Shown here piece by piece: positions 20,001 to 32,020 of a stretch of DNA of 64,000 nt. How positions within the stretch are numbered: position 1 is the stretch's first letter; every line of letters starts with the position of its first letter. Position numbers and translations under genes: made by a program. The DNA is from Staphylococcus schleiferi (GTDB lineage: Bacteria; Bacillota; Bacilli; Staphylococcales; Staphylococcaceae): positions 1,612,001 through 1,676,000 of the forward strand of contig NZ_LR962863.1 in the NCBI RefSeq assembly GCF_900458895.1, in the 5' to 3' direction. The notes below the pieces were generated by a model. It made no database searches. It saw nothing but the letters and a program-made list of their open reading frames with translations, and was not told the origin of the DNA.

Positions 20001-23000
20001 TTACATATCAAAAATAGAGAGTTGTGCTTTGTCTGGCATATCATGTAAAGTTCCTAAATCATCGAGGTACTCAATAATTTTTTGAGAAACGCCCGCTTTT
20101 TTATTTAAATCCTCTTTTGAAAGAAACGGCCCATCTTCTCTTGCTTCTACGATCCGTTTTGCAACGTTTTCACCAAGTCCAGGAACAGCAACGAAAGGCG
20201 GAATTAATGTATCCCCTTCGATTGTAAATTCATAAGCCTGACTTTTCTCAAGATTGACTGGTTGCATACGATAACCTCGATGTGCCATTTCATTCATAAT
20301 TTCAAGCACGGTTAAAATGTCTTTTTCTTTTTTACCAAGATCCATATAACGTGAATACATGTCTTTCACTGTATTTCGAATACTTTCTTTGTCTTTCACC
20401 ATTGTCAATAAATCAAAATCGGATGCTCTTACTGTAAAATAACTTGCATAATAGTATAGAGGATGATGCACTTTAAAATAAGCAATTCTCACGGCCATAA
20501 GAACGTACGCTGCTGCGTGGGCTTTCGGGAACATGTATTTTATTTTTTTACAAGAATCGAGGTACCAATCAGGCACGTTATTCTCTTTCATGACTTGTTC
20601 AAATTCTTCTGTTAACCCTTTACCTTTACGTACCGCTTCCATAATTTTAAATGCAAGTGAAGGTTCAAGACCTGCATACATTAAATAAACCATGATGTCG
20701 TCACGACAACCAATACAGCTCGAAAGTGTACAAGTTCCACTTCGAACAAGTTCTTGCGCATTTCCTAACCATACATCCGTTCCATGTGATAAACCTGAGA
20801 TTTGGACGAGCTCTGAAAAAGTAGTTGGCTTCGTATCTTCTAACATTTGTCTTACAAAGCCTGTCCCAAACTCAGGGACACCAAACGTTCCTGTTTTCGC
20901 TAATATTTCTTCTTCAGTCACACCTAATGGCTCAGGAGAACTAAAGATGCCCATCGTTTCTTTATCATCTACAGGTATTGTTTTAGGATCAATACCTGAT
21001 AAATCTTGTAACATTCGAATCATTGTCGGATCATCGTGTCCTAGAATATCGAGTTTCAATACGTTATCGTGTATTGAGTGGAAGTCGAAATGGGTCGTCA
21101 TCCAAGGCGAATTTTGATCATCTGCAGGATATTGAATCGGTGTAAAGTCATAGATATCCATATAATCCGGTACAACGATAATACCACCTGGATGTTGACC
21201 TGTTGTCCGTTTAACACCGGTACAACCTTTAACTAAACGATCAACTTCTGCGCCTCGTTTATGGATACCTTGGTCATTTAAATAACCTTTCACAAAACCG
21301 AATGCTGTTTTTTCAGCAACCGTACCAATTGTCCCTGCACGATAAACGTAATCCTCTCCAAACAATACTTTAGTGTAATTATGTGCTTGTGGCTGATATT
21401 CGCCACTAAAGTTCAAGTCAATATCGGGGACTTTATCCCCTTTGAACCCTAGAAATGTTTCAAATGGGATGTCTTGGCCTTCTTTAATCATTTGCGTCCC
21501 ACATTCACAAGTTTTGTCAGGTAAATCAAATCCAGAACCGACTGAACCATCATTAAAAAATTCACTTTTTTTACACTTAGGACAAATATAATGTGGTGGC
21601 AATGGATTTACTTCTGTAATTTCAGTCATTGTCGCAACAAAGCTTGAACCCACTGATCCACGCGAACCAACTAAATAACCATCTTCGAGCGACTTTTTCA
21701 CGAGTCTTTGTGAAATCAAATAGATAACGGCGAATCCGTTTCCAATAATACTTTCTAACTCTTTTTCTAATCGATCAATAACGATTTGCGGTAAATCTTC
21801 ACCGTATAGTTTTTTGGCGTTATTATAACTCATTTCACGGATTTCTTCATTGGCACCATCCATATTAGGTGTATAAAGTTTATCTTTAATGGGTACAACT
21901 TTTTCAACGCGCTCTGCTAAAGCTCTTGTATTCTCGACTACGACTTGATAAGCCCGAGATTCACCTAAAAAGTGAAAATCATTAAGCATCTCATCAGTTG
22001 TTCTGAAATGTGCTTCAGGTAAAGTAGATCGGTTCAATGGATTACCAGGTTGAGAAGCAATTAAAATTTTCCGTGCGATACTATCGTGTTCGTGTAAATA
22101 GTGTACATTACCTGTTGCGATGACTGGAATATTATTCGTTTCGCCCACTTTCAAAATTCGTTCGTAAATTTCTACAAGCGTTTCATTGTCGCGAATTAAT
22201 TCACGATCAAGCAAATCTTGATAAAGTGCAGGTGGTTGTATCTCAATATAGTCGTAATACTTGGCAATCCGTTCGACTTCAGATTGATCTTTTTGCATCA
22301 CTGCAGTGAAAACTTCACCTTCATCACATGCTGTTCCAACTAAAATACCTTCACGATATTGATCTAATAGTGAACGTGGAATTCTAGGTGTACGGTAATA
22401 ATATTTAACAAGTGAAGCGCTGACGATTTTAAATAAGTTCTTTAAGCCTGTCTGGTTTTGAACAATCAGCGTAACGTGTTGTGGGCGTGCTCGCTTATAA
22501 GCATCCTCATTTGATAATTTTTTATTAATATCTTGATGGTTGTGTACATCTAATGCTTTAAGTTGCGCTAACATTTTAATGAAAATATAAGCAGTTGCTT
22601 CGGTATCATAAATTGCGCGGTGATGTTGTGTCAGTTCAACGCCATACTTTTTAGCTAAAAAGTTCAATCCGTGCTTACCATAACTTGTATTGATTGTACG
22701 TGAGAGTTCAAGTGTATCAATAACCCCATTAGTTGAAGGACCGAAGCCAAGTCGCTCATAGTTTGTGTCTATAAAGCCCATATCAAAAGAGGCGTTATGT
22801 GCAACAAAAATGGCATCTCCTACCCATGCTTTAAAATCTGTGAGCACCTCTTTTATCTCTGGCGCATCTCGTAACATGTCATCGGTAATGTGAGTTAAAT
22901 TCTTAATCGTTTCAGACAGCTTTTCGTGTGGATTACTAAAACGTTCAAACTTGTCTATAATTTCGCCGTTTTTCACTTTTACTGCAGCTAATTCTATAAT

Positions 23001-24314
23001 TTTGTCATATTGGTTGGATAAACCTGTTGTCTCGACGTCAAATACGACATATGTAGCATCGCTTAATCGTATATCGGTCGGTTTATATGCAATAGGCACA
23101 CCATCATCAACGAGCATCCCTTCCATACCATAAATCATTTTTATGCCATGTTTTTCTGCTGCAGCATGCGCATCTGGATATGCTTGTACAACATTATGAT
23201 CTGTCACTGCAATCGCTTCATGACCCCATTTAGCCGCTTGTGCAACATATTCACCGATATGTGTCACACCGTCCATTTGGCTCATAGAAGTATGCAGATG
23301 AAATTCGACGCGTTTTTCTTCAGCCTTATCCACTTTTGGTGTACGCTTGATCTCTTCAATATCTGACATCATCATCACAAGATCTCGAATAAACATATCT
23401 TCTTCGATACGTCCTTGTGCTCTTATCCATTTACCTTCAGATAATGCTTTGAAGTGTTCTAAGTCGTCTTTATTTTTACGCGTAAACATTTTAAGTACTA
23501 ATGAGTCTGTATAGTCCGTCACCTTAAGTTCCACAATATGGCGTCCACTTTTGAGTTCTTTAAGGTTAATATCAAAAATGACACCTTCAATAGCGACTTT
23601 AAACTCTTCCTCAATAATACTTTCAATCGGTCTCACATTTTCAACTTGAATTGGTTTACCGATTTGACAACGCGTTACGGACACTTCGTTATCATCTTTT
23701 GCACGTTGTTCTTTCATCTTTTCTATTTTTGCTGTTGCTTCTCTCGCACTTTGCTCATCCTCTTGTTGAATGTGTGCTTCAAGAGAAGCTAAATCATCGT
23801 CATGACCATGCTCATCAGTTTCAAACACCACTTTATCAACATCAAAACCACATCGTTGCATTGCTTTGACTAGGCTGCCATTGCAAACCTTATTAAAGTG
23901 CTGACCTTCAACATCATTTTGAACAAGTACTTTAACAACATTGCCTGACATCACAATACGTTTCTGTTTAAGTTGACCTTTGACCTTAGGAGATAGTTGC
24001 GTTTGGTCGATACAATCTCCAAAATATTTTAATAAATACTCATCTTGACCTTGATGCGTTGCAACTGTAATTTTCCAATCAACATTTGCGATATCTTGAA
24101 AGCTCTCTTTCATTGCATGAGTCAATACAGCATAATCATCATATTTTAATAATCGTGGTAATTGGATATGAAAAATCCATTCACGAGATTTTTCAGAAAC
24201 ATCGATGCGTGTCAATAGACCTTGTTCGATAATATCTTGATCAAAATAATCTTGCATATGAATTTGTTTTAAGAGAATCTTAAACTTTTCTTGATCCTTT
24301 AATGCCACACTCAT
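20001..24314 (-). CDS. polC: DNA polymerase III alpha subunit, PolC type
   Basis: A 1437-residue Gram-positive replicative polymerase with built-in proofreading. An OB domain (about 225-320) is followed by the PHP domain (HLHTSMSQMDG, then IAVTDHN). An inserted DnaQ-like 3'-5' exonuclease follows, with DVETTG, HNASFDMGF and a third motif near YDTEATAY. The polymerase core contains PDIDLNFSGEYQ, preceded by a four-Cys zinc motif (CPKC ... CECG). The start is set at the ATG at 24314; a GTG at 24320 overlaps the AAGGTGG ribosome-binding site. The exonuclease inside PHP is the hallmark of PolC versus DnaE. Confidence 0.98.
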   Translation of the reverse strand: MSVALKDQEKFKILLKQIHMQDYFDQDIIEQGLLTRIDVSEKSREWIFHIQLPRLLKYDDYAVLTHAMKESFQDIANVDWKITVATHQGQDEYLLKYFGDCIDQTQLSPKVKGQLKQKRIVMSGNVVKVLVQNDVEGQHFNKVCNGSLVKAMQRCGFDVDKVVFETDEHGHDDDLASLEAHIQQEDEQSAREATAKIEKMKEQRAKDDNEVSVTRCQIGKPIQVENVRPIESIIEEEFKVAIEGVIFDINLKELKSGRHIVELKVTDYTDSLVLKMFTRKNKDDLEHFKALSEGKWIRAQGRIEEDMFIRDLVMMMSDIEEIKRTPKVDKAEEKRVEFHLHTSMSQMDGVTHIGEYVAQAAKWGHEAIAVTDHNVVQAYPDAHAAAEKHGIKMIYGMEGMLVDDGVPIAYKPTDIRLSDATYVVFDVETTGLSNQYDKIIELAAVKVKNGEIIDKFERFSNPHEKLSETIKNLTHITDDMLRDAPEIKEVLTDFKAWVGDAIFVAHNASFDMGFIDTNYERLGFGPSTNGVIDTLELSRTINTSYGKHGLNFLAKKYGVELTQHHRAIYDTEATAYIFIKMLAQLKALDVHNHQDINKKLSNEDAYKRARPQHVTLIVQNQTGLKNLFKIVSASLVKYYYRTPRIPRSLLDQYREGILVGTACDEGEVFTAVMQKDQSEVERIAKYYDYIEIQPPALYQDLLDRELIRDNETLVEIYERILKVGETNNIPVIATGNVHYLHEHDSIARKILIASQPGNPLNRSTLPEAHFRTTDEMLNDFHFLGESRAYQVVVENTRALAERVEKVVPIKDKLYTPNMDGANEEIREMSYNNAKKLYGEDLPQIVIDRLEKELESIIGNGFAVIYLISQRLVKKSLEDGYLVGSRGSVGSSFVATMTEITEVNPLPPHYICPKCKKSEFFNDGSVGSGFDLPDKTCECGTQMIKEGQDIPFETFLGFKGDKVPDIDLNFSGEYQPQAHNYTKVLFGEDYVYRAGTIGTVAEKTAFGFVKGYLNDQGIHKRGAEVDRLVKGCTGVKRTTGQHPGGIIVVPDYMDIYDFTPIQYPADDQNSPWMTTHFDFHSIHDNVLKLDILGHDDPTMIRMLQDLSGIDPKTIPVDDKETMGIFSSPEPLGVTEEEILAKTGTFGVPEFGTGFVRQMLEDTKPTTFSELVQISGLSHGTDVWLGNAQELVRSGTCTLSSCIGCRDDIMVYLMYAGLEPSLAFKIMEAVRKGKGLTEEFEQVMKENNVPDWYLDSCKKIKYMFPKAHAAAYVLMAVRIAYFKVHHPLYYYASYFTVRASDFDLLTMVKDKESIRNTVKDMYSRYMDLGKKEKDILTVLEIMNEMAHRGYRMQPVNLEKSQAYEFTIEGDTLIPPFVAVPGLGENVAKRIVEAREDGPFLSKEDLNKKAGVSQKIIEYLDDLGTLHDMPDKAQLSIFDM

Positions 24315-24392
24315 AACCACCTTATTTTAATTGCCGTACATCCATTTGTATTTAAAAATGACTTTCAAGCCATTTTATATTTCATACGGGAT

Positions 24393-24424
24393 AAGGCTGA
24401 GAAATCAATAGATTCCTCAGCCTT
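24393..24424. terminator. Hairpin between proS and polC
   Basis: AAGGCTGAGAAATC at 24393-24406 and GATTCCTCAGCCTT at 24411-24424 form a 14-base stem with one mismatch and a four-base loop. It lies 94 bases past the proS stop. The U-rich flank is poor on the minus strand, so it may be a weak terminator or a processing/stabilising hairpin. Confidence 0.6.
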
Positions 24425-24517
24425 CTTATTGTTGTTGCATCATCAATAGAACCCAATCGGTTAACCTATCGTGAAGCAATATGCTTATTTTTATTATAAC
24501 AAATGATTGGCATCTTC

Positions 24518-26224
24518 TTACTGAATTTGTTCACTACATTTTTCTAAATGCGCTAACAAAGCATCAACATGGACTTCTTCACTTTCGCCATTGTCTCTTC
24601 TTTTAACTTCTACAATACCTTCAGATGCATTTTTTCCGACTACCACACGAAGCGGTAAACCAATCAAATCTGCATCATTGAATTTCACGCCTGCACGCTC
24701 GTTTCTATCATCATACAACACATCATACTGTGTTTGTAATAAATCATATAAACGGTCTGCACATTCACGTTGATCTTCTTTTTTAGGATTCACTGTAATT
24801 AAATGAATGTCATAAGGTGATACTGCTTTTGGCCAAATGATACCGTGCTCATCATGATGTTGTTCAATAATTGCACTTAATGTTCGAGATACACCAATAC
24901 CGTAACAACCCATTGTAAGGTTTTGTTCGCGTCCTTGTTGATTTAAAACGGTCGCATGCATTGGCTCTGAATATTTTTCGCCTAAAACAAAGACTTGTCC
25001 CACTTCAATACCTTCTGCAAAACGTGCCGGACCGGATCCATCTGCTAGAGGCTCACCTTCCAGGATAAAACGGAAATCGCCATAAGCTTCAACTTTAAAA
25101 TCACGATCTACGTTGGCATTGACATAGTGATAGTCATCTTCGTTAGCACCTACAATTAAATTGTTTATAGATTGAACGAATTGATCTGCATATACTTTGA
25201 TATCTCTATCAGTAATCGGACCTAAAGAGCCAGACGTTGCATTTAGCAAATTACGTATCTCGTCTTCTGAAGCGAGAACAACATCGTCTGTTTTAAAGTA
25301 ATCTTTAATTTTAACTTCATTGAGTTCATGATGTCCTCTAACTAAAATTAAAACGAATTCACCGTTCACTTTAAAGACCATTGTTTTAGTGATGTTTTCT
25401 AATGGCACATCTAAGAAATCAGCAACTTGTTTCGCTGTTTTCATATTCGGCATCTCTACCTTTTCTAAGTCTTTTTGTGCATCTAAAGTCGTATTAGACG
25501 CATAGTAAGGGACTTCTGCTTTTTCGATGTTTGCTGCATAGTCACTTTGTTCACTATAAACGATTGTATCTTCACCAATTGCACTTAAAGCGTGGAATTC
25601 GTGTGTATGATTACCACCAATTGCACCTGAATCAGCAACAACCGGTCTGACATTTAAGCCCACCCGGTTAAATATCGTTTGATAAGCATGAAACATGTTC
25701 TGATATGTTTCCATTAAAGAAGCTTCATCTGTGTGGAATGAATAAGCATCTTTCATAATAAATTCTCTACCACGTAATAAGCCAAATCTCGGTCTTTTCT
25801 CGTCACGGAATTTTGTTTGGATTTGAAACAATGTTAAAGGCAATTGTTTATAAGAACGCAACTCATCACGAACAAGTGATGTTACGACTTCTTCATGCGT
25901 CGGTCCAAGCGCAAACTCACGTTGATTACGATCACGAAGACGCATCAATTCCATGCCATATGCATCCCATCGTCCTGACTCTTTCCATAATTCAGATTGC
26001 TGTAATATAGGCATGACAACTTCTACAGCATCAATGCGCTCCATTTCTTCACGAATAATTTCAGAAATTTTATGGATTACGCGTGTCGCAATCGGCAAGT
26101 AACTATATACGCCTGCTGCATTTTGTTTAATTAAACCTGCTTTTAATAATAGTTGATGGCTTTTTGCCTCTGCTTCAGCAGGTACTTCTCTTAGTGTTGG
26201 AATAAAAACTTTTGATTGCTTCAT
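24518..26224 (-). CDS. proS: Prolyl-tRNA synthetase (with editing domain)
   Basis: A 568-residue class II synthetase of the bacterial type. Class II motif 2 is visible as [19 protein letters not shown]. An inserted YbaK-like editing domain follows (about 225-385, [14 protein letters not shown] near 295), then motif 3 ([14 protein letters not shown]) and the anticodon-binding domain (about 470-568). It lies 25 bases downstream of rseP, so probably in the same operon (cdsA-dxr-rseP-proS). No T-box leader was seen. Confidence 0.97.
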   Translation of the reverse strand: MKQSKVFIPTLREVPAEAEAKSHQLLLKAGLIKQNAAGVYSYLPIATRVIHKISEIIREEMERIDAVEVVMPILQQSELWKESGRWDAYGMELMRLRDRNQREFALGPTHEEVVTSLVRDELRSYKQLPLTLFQIQTKFRDEKRPRFGLLRGREFIMKDAYSFHTDEASLMETYQNMFHAYQTIFNRVGLNVRPVVADSGAIGGNHTHEFHALSAIGEDTIVYSEQSDYAANIEKAEVPYYASNTTLDAQKDLEKVEMPNMKTAKQVADFLDVPLENITKTMVFKVNGEFVLILVRGHHELNEVKIKDYFKTDDVVLASEDEIRNLLNATSGSLGPITDRDIKVYADQFVQSINNLIVGANEDDYHYVNANVDRDFKVEAYGDFRFILEGEPLADGSGPARFAEGIEVGQVFVLGEKYSEPMHATVLNQQGREQNLTMGCYGIGVSRTLSAIIEQHHDEHGIIWPKAVSPYDIHLITVNPKKEDQRECADRLYDLLQTQYDVLYDDRNERAGVKFNDADLIGLPLRVVVGKNASEGIVEVKRRDNGESEEVHVDALLAHLEKCSEQIQ

Positions 26225-26249
26225 CCTTCATTGTTCCTCCCTAATCGTT

Positions 26250-27535
26250 TTATAAGAAATAACGTTGTATATCATTCCAAGTGACGAGCACCATAACAAC
26301 AAGTACAAACACTGCACCCGCTGCTATGATCACTGTCTCAGCTTTTTTATTGGCTGGTTTTCTAAAGATGGCTTCATAAAATACAAATAAAATACGTCCA
26401 CCATCAAGTGCTGGAATAGGTAAAAGGTTCATAATACCTAAGTTCACACTTAATGCTGCAGTCCAAGTAATTAAATTAATGATCCCAGTTTTAACGACGG
26501 TGTCGACATTTTTATAGATACCGACTGGTCCATTTAACATATCAAAACTAAATGTTCCCGTGAAAATACTTGAAATCATGCCAACAACTGCAACAAAGAT
26601 GAGTTTCCCAAAGCGTAACGTTTCTTCAATACCAAAAATTAAAGGTTCGAATAGAGATCTTTCTTTTGTTGGTGTAAAACCAAGTTGATAAGCCGTTTGT
26701 TTGGAAGTTTTAGAAGTTTGAATTTCTACTTTTTTCGGTTCAAACTTTTTATCAATTGTTTTACCGTTACGTTCGACTACGATCGTCGTTTCATTTCCTT
26801 TAGTTTGACTTAATGCTTTACTCACATCTTCAAAGCGATTAATTTCTTGGTTTCCAATTTTTTTGATTGTATCACCTTTGTGAAGACCAATTTGTTCTGC
26901 AGGTGAATCTTTTGCAATCTGATCAATTGTCGTACTTGGCGCACCTTGATAATAGGCTAAACCAATTAATAGTACGAAAGCTAAAATGAAATTAAATAAC
27001 GGTCCCGCAAATAAAGTTAAAAACTTTTGATACGGTTTTTTGTGTGCAAATTGTCGATCTCTCGGTGCAATTTGTATTAAGCTTCCATTTTGTACAAAAT
27101 AAGCTTTCTTCGCAATTGGATAATGATGGCGCGCTTGATCGTCTGCAGCAACACCTTCAATATACAATTGTTCTTGTAAATCAATTTTCTTTACTTCTAT
27201 AGCTTCTATTTTTTGAAATTTGTGTTGATCGTCTAAAATGATGTGCGTCACTTCATCTTGATCGTTCACTTTAATTTTAACATGCATCCCCGGCTGTACA
27301 GGCGCTTCTTCTAGTCCATCTCCAGCCATACGGACATACCCACCTACAGGTAATAAACGAATAGTATAAAGTGTTTCATCTTTACGAAAACTGAAGATTT
27401 TAGGTCCCATACCAATTGCAAATTCTGGACACATGATACCTGCCCGTTTCGCAAAAAACATGTGACCGAACTCGTGCACGAATACAAGCACACCGAATAC
27501 GATAATAAAAGCGATAAGTGTTATTAACATAGGCA

Positions 27536-27536
<1 letters not shown>
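26250..27536 (-). CDS. rseP: RIP zinc metalloprotease RseP/RasP
   Basis: A 428-residue site-2 protease that cuts within membrane helices. H21-E22-F-G-H25 is the zinc motif inside the first transmembrane helix; a PDZ domain lies at about 200-270 ([23 protein letters not shown]), and the third ligand is in [11 protein letters not shown]. In Firmicutes it cleaves anti-sigma factors and leftover signal peptides. Its start overlaps the end of dxr by one base, so the two are coupled. Staphylococcal Eep/RasP substrates include lipoprotein signal peptide fragments (family knowledge). Confidence 0.96.
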
Positions 27537-28675
<1,139 letters not shown>

Positions 28676-28685
28676 TCATTTCACT

Positions 28686-29468
28686 TTACATTTGAATTAA
28701 GAAAATATTCATTAAAGGTAAAACAAACATGAAACTATCAAAACGGTCTAAAATACCACCATGTCCAGGTAGGAGACGTCCAGAATCTTTCACACCGAAA
28801 TGGCGTTTAAATCCTGATTCTACTAAGTCACCTAACTGTCCGAAGACACTGAGCACAACAGTTAATAATAGAATTAAACTGATGTGATACTCAAATGACA
28901 CAAAAAACATAAATGTAAGGGGTACGAGGAGGCTACAAATCAATCCGCCGATGAAGCCTTCAACCGTTTTATTCGGACTAATAATCGGCCATAGTTTATG
29001 TTTTCCAAAAAGTCGGCCAAAAATATACGCCCCTGTATCTGTTAACCAAACGATCAACAAACCAAATAGGATATATTGTAAGCCGGCTTCTCTCGTTTCA
29101 TAGAAGTACATGAATCCAATCCCCACGTAAGCAACAGACATTAAACAAAATGCGGAATCCATGAAACTGAAGCGGTTTTTGGACATAACCGTATAACTTA
29201 AAATAACAAAGCTCATCGCTATCAACGATTTCTGTTGTAACACGGGCACCCATGCACCAAAATCTTGTGGAATCATAATAATAATTAAAGCCAAGGCACT
29301 GATAATACCTGGTATTGACAGCAATTGAATCCGATTCATGTTTAAAAGTTCTTTTAAAGCAATTAAAGCTAATAAGAATGTAAAATACATCCATACTGAT
29401 CCGCCAATCAGTAAAATAGGTAAGAAAACGATTAATGCGACAATCGTTGTGATTGTTCTTACTTTCAT
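28686..29468 (-). CDS. cdsA: Phosphatidate cytidylyltransferase (CDP-diglyceride synthase)
   Basis: A 260-residue integral membrane enzyme that makes CDP-diacylglycerol from phosphatidic acid and CTP, feeding the pgsA product line. About eight hydrophobic segments are seen. The signature S-x-F-K-R-x4-K-D ... [10 protein letters not shown] is present near the C-terminus ([20 protein letters not shown]). The start is set at 29468; the apparent longer frame up to 29531 overlaps uppS and lacks a ribosome-binding site, while AGGAG lies just before 29468. Confidence 0.96.
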   Translation of the reverse strand: MKVRTITTIVALIVFLPILLIGGSVWMYFTFLLALIALKELLNMNRIQLLSIPGIISALALIIIMIPQDFGAWVPVLQQKSLIAMSFVILSYTVMSKNRFSFMDSAFCLMSVAYVGIGFMYFYETREAGLQYILFGLLIVWLTDTGAYIFGRLFGKHKLWPIISPNKTVEGFIGGLICSLLVPLTFMFFVSFEYHISLILLLTVVLSVFGQLGDLVESGFKRHFGVKDSGRLLPGHGGILDRFDSFMFVLPLMNIFLIQM

Positions 29469-29482
29469 CCCACTACTCCTAT

Positions 29483-30244
29483 CTACAATCCTCCAAATCG
29501 TCTTTGGCGTGATTGATATGTTTTTATACATGCTCTTAATTCTGCCTCATCAAAGTCAGGCCACAATTTAGAATTAAATATAAACTCACTATAAGATAAT
29601 TGCCAAATCAAAAAGTTGCTTATACGTTGTTCGCCTGAAGTCCGTATTAATAATTCTGGATCTGGGTAATCGTGTGTCATTAAATATTTTTGGAAATGCT
29701 GCTCAGTAAGTGTATCAATATCATCATCTGAAGCGTGTCGCATCTCTTTCATCATATTCTGAATACCATTGATAATTTCAGCTCGTCCCCCATAATTGAT
29801 TGCAAATATTAATGTCAATCCAGTGTTGTCAGCTGTTTTATTTTTAGCCTCATCTATGGCTTGAATTGTTTTTTCAGGTAAATCATTTATAAAACCAATC
29901 GTTTCAACACGTACGTTTTTTTCAATCAATTCGGGTAAAAATGTATTTAAAAAGTTAACAGGTAATCCCATGATATAGTTAACCTCTTCATCAGGACGTG
30001 ACCAATTCTCAGTTGAAAATGCATAAAGTGTTAAATATTTAACATTCAAATCGCTAGCTGCTCGCGTAATGGTTTTAATCGTCTGCATTCCCTGATAGTG
30101 ACCTTTAATTCGTGGCATTTTTCGTTGTTTTGCCCAACGACCATTGCCATCCATAATAATCGCTATATGTTCAGGTATATTATGTAAATCGATTTGATCG
30201 ACATGTTTTTGACTGTCGATTTTCTTCTTAAATTTCTTAAACAT
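29483..30244 (-). CDS. uppS: Undecaprenyl diphosphate synthase
   Basis: A 253-residue cis-prenyltransferase that elongates FPP with eight IPP units to the C55 lipid carrier for peptidoglycan and teichoic acid. The signature [15 protein letters not shown] contains catalytic Asp32. Arg/Tyr/Glu motifs (YAFSTENW, about 93-100) and the C-terminal R-T-S-G-E-Q-R-x-S-N-F-L-x-W-Q-x-x-Y-S-E-x block are present. GGAGG lies 7 bases before the ATG. Isoprenoid supply (dxr), carrier synthesis (uppS) and CDP-DAG synthesis (cdsA) lie together. Confidence 0.97.
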   Translation of the reverse strand: MFKKFKKKIDSQKHVDQIDLHNIPEHIAIIMDGNGRWAKQRKMPRIKGHYQGMQTIKTITRAASDLNVKYLTLYAFSTENWSRPDEEVNYIMGLPVNFLNTFLPELIEKNVRVETIGFINDLPEKTIQAIDEAKNKTADNTGLTLIFAINYGGRAEIINGIQNMMKEMRHASDDDIDTLTEQHFQKYLMTHDYPDPELLIRTSGEQRISNFLIWQLSYSEFIFNSKLWPDFDEAELRACIKTYQSRQRRFGGL

Positions 30245-30575
30245 GCGCGTTCCTCCGAGCCTATTCCGTCTCTTAAAATATTATAATCTCTTTAGCGTAC
30301 AATTATCTACCATTTTATCACACTCAATCAGCGCATTGAATAAACAAAGAAAAAAACTGTACCAAAGTCGTATTCGGTACAGCTCAGTGAGAAGGCAAAC
30401 CATTTCTACAATTTTACTATGAAATGAGGGTGACGTATCACGATATGATAAGAAATAATACATATAACATTGATTTTATTTTATCTATATTAGGCTTCTT
30501 TTAATTGAGGAGAAGCGTCAATTTCACCCTATTCATTTTGATTGATTCTTGTCTACTCGTCGGTAAGTCTAAAAC
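30245..30575. other. Non-coding spacer between frr and uppS
   Basis: 331 bases holding the frr terminator (30348-30383) and, downstream of it, the expected uppS promoter region. A TATAAT -10-like box is present at about 30283-30288 on the minus strand, but no good -35 partner was found. Nothing coding is supported. Confidence 0.5.
30348..30383 (-). terminator. Intrinsic terminator after frr
   Basis: CTGTACC at 30357-30363 pairs perfectly with GGTACAG at 30376-30382 across a 12-base loop; the minus strand then runs TTTTTTTCTTT. It ends the rpsB/tsf/pyrH/frr run before uppS. Confidence 0.85.
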
Positions 30576-31130
30576 TTAAACTGACATAATATCTTTTTCT
30601 TTATCAGCAACTAACTGATCGATATCTTTAATTGATGAATCAGTGATTTTTTGAACTTCATCAGAACCATTTCGTAATTCATCTTCAGAAATTTCGCCAT
30701 CTTTTTGTTGTCTTTTTAGATGATCATTTGCATCACGTCGAATATTACGAACAGATACTTTTGCGTTTTCACCTGTTTTCTTGACGTCTTTAACAAGTTC
30801 TTTACGACGTTCTTCAGTGAGTGCTGGCACCATAATACGAATCACTTCTCCGTCACTCGTAGGATTAACACCTAAGTTTGCAGCAATAATCGCTTTTTCA
30901 ATATCACCAATAGATGTTTTATCGTATGGTGAAACGACAAGAAGACGTGCTTCAGGTACGTTAATACTTGCTAATTGTTGGACAGGTGTTGGTGCACCAT
31001 AGTAGTCCGCTTCAACACCAGCTAATAAGTTAGAGTTTGCGCGTCCTGCATTAATTTGTGCCAATTCACGAGATAAATTCTCAATTGATTTTTTCATACG
31101 ACTTTTAGCATCTTGAATAGTTTCTTTCAT
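30576..31130 (-). CDS. frr: Ribosome recycling factor
   Basis: A 184-residue RRF that splits post-termination ribosomes together with EF-G. The family blocks [49 protein letters not shown] and [11 protein letters not shown] are all present, and the length is typical. It follows pyrH by 17 bases in the classical tsf-pyrH-frr arrangement. Confidence 0.98.
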   Translation of the reverse strand: MKETIQDAKSRMKKSIENLSRELAQINAGRANSNLLAGVEADYYGAPTPVQQLASINVPEARLLVVSPYDKTSIGDIEKAIIAANLGVNPTSDGEVIRIMVPALTEERRKELVKDVKKTGENAKVSVRNIRRDANDHLKRQQKDGEISEDELRNGSDEVQKITDSSIKDIDQLVADKEKDIMSV

Positions 31131-31147
31131 TTTTTTGCACCTCTATA

Positions 31148-31870
31148 TTATTTTGTAATAATTGTCCCTATATCTTCACCTTGGACAGCACGTTTAATAT
31201 TACCTTCTTCCATGATAGAGAACACTTTTAAAGGTATATTGTTGTCCATACAGAATGAAGAGGCTGTCGAATCCATGACTTGTAAACCTTCCTGTAACAA
31301 TTGAATGTATGTTAAACGTTCATATTTTTTAGCATTCGGGTCTACTTTTGGATCTGCTGAGTAAACACCATCAACATTATTTTTCCCCATTAAGATGACG
31401 TCTGCTTCAACTTCAGCAGCACGTAATGCAGCTGTTGTATCTGTTGAGAAGTATGGGTTACCGATACCCGCTGCAAAAATAACAACGCGTTTTTTCTCTA
31501 AGTGACGAATCGCACGACGACGAATATAAGGTTCTGCAACTTGCTTCATTTCTATAGATGTAAGGACACGTGTATCACAATCAAGTTGTTCTAAGCTATC
31601 TTGTAATGCAAGTGCATTCATCACTGTCGCGAGCATACCCATATAATCAGCAGTTCCTCGATCCATGCCTAAGTCACTACCTGTTTTTCCACGCCAAATG
31701 TTACCGCCACCCACGATGACAGCAACTTCTGTATCCATTTTTGCGACTTCTGCTACTTGTTGTGCAATGCTTTTAATAATCATTGGATTAATTCCAAATC
31801 CTTTGTCCCCTGCTAATGCTTCTCCACTCAGTTTCAAAACTACTCGCTTATATTTTGAAGTTTCAGTCAT
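31148..31870 (-). CDS. pyrH: UMP kinase
   Basis: A 240-residue amino-acid-kinase-family UMP kinase, making UDP for RNA, sugar nucleotides and wall teichoic acids. [14 protein letters not shown] (phosphate loop), [11 protein letters not shown] and the [18 protein letters not shown] loop (near 158-175) are present. Usually UTP-inhibited and GTP-activated. A 150-base spacer with competing hairpins separates it from tsf. Confidence 0.98.
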   Translation of the reverse strand: MTETSKYKRVVLKLSGEALAGDKGFGINPMIIKSIAQQVAEVAKMDTEVAVIVGGGNIWRGKTGSDLGMDRGTADYMGMLATVMNALALQDSLEQLDCDTRVLTSIEMKQVAEPYIRRRAIRHLEKKRVVIFAAGIGNPYFSTDTTAALRAAEVEADVILMGKNNVDGVYSADPKVDPNAKKYERLTYIQLLQEGLQVMDSTASSFCMDNNIPLKVFSIMEEGNIKRAVQGEDIGTIITK

Positions 31871-31912
31871 TATTTTAACCTCTCTATTCGTAATATGTAA
31901 AACAATACAAGT

Positions 31913-32000
31913 AAAGAAGACACAATAAGCATCACCCTTCTACACGGCTTCAATCTTGCATTGAAGTCCTGCAGAGGAGGACACGAAAGGTGTCTTCTTT
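31913..32000 (-). promoter_or_regulatory. Competing inverted repeats between tsf and pyrH (possible attenuator)
   Basis: A perfect 11-base inverted repeat encloses about 66 bases: 31913-31923 (AAAGAAGACAC) with 31990-32000 (GTGTCTTCTTT). Inside it, CTTCAA/TTGAAG at 31948-31953 and 31961-31966 forms a small stem. The 31990 arm can also pair locally with GACAC at 31980-31984. In transcript order (minus strand), the 5' arm has two mutually exclusive partners, the layout expected of an attenuator or of a terminator with an alternative fold. Only a modest T-rich stretch follows the outer stem. Confidence 0.5.
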
Positions 32001-32020
32001 CTTATACAAAACCGTGTCGA

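Noticed and set aside
20692..21117. 141-codon plus-strand open frame inside polC
   Set aside because: Entirely antisense to polC with no ribosome-binding site; the codon pattern follows the polC strand.
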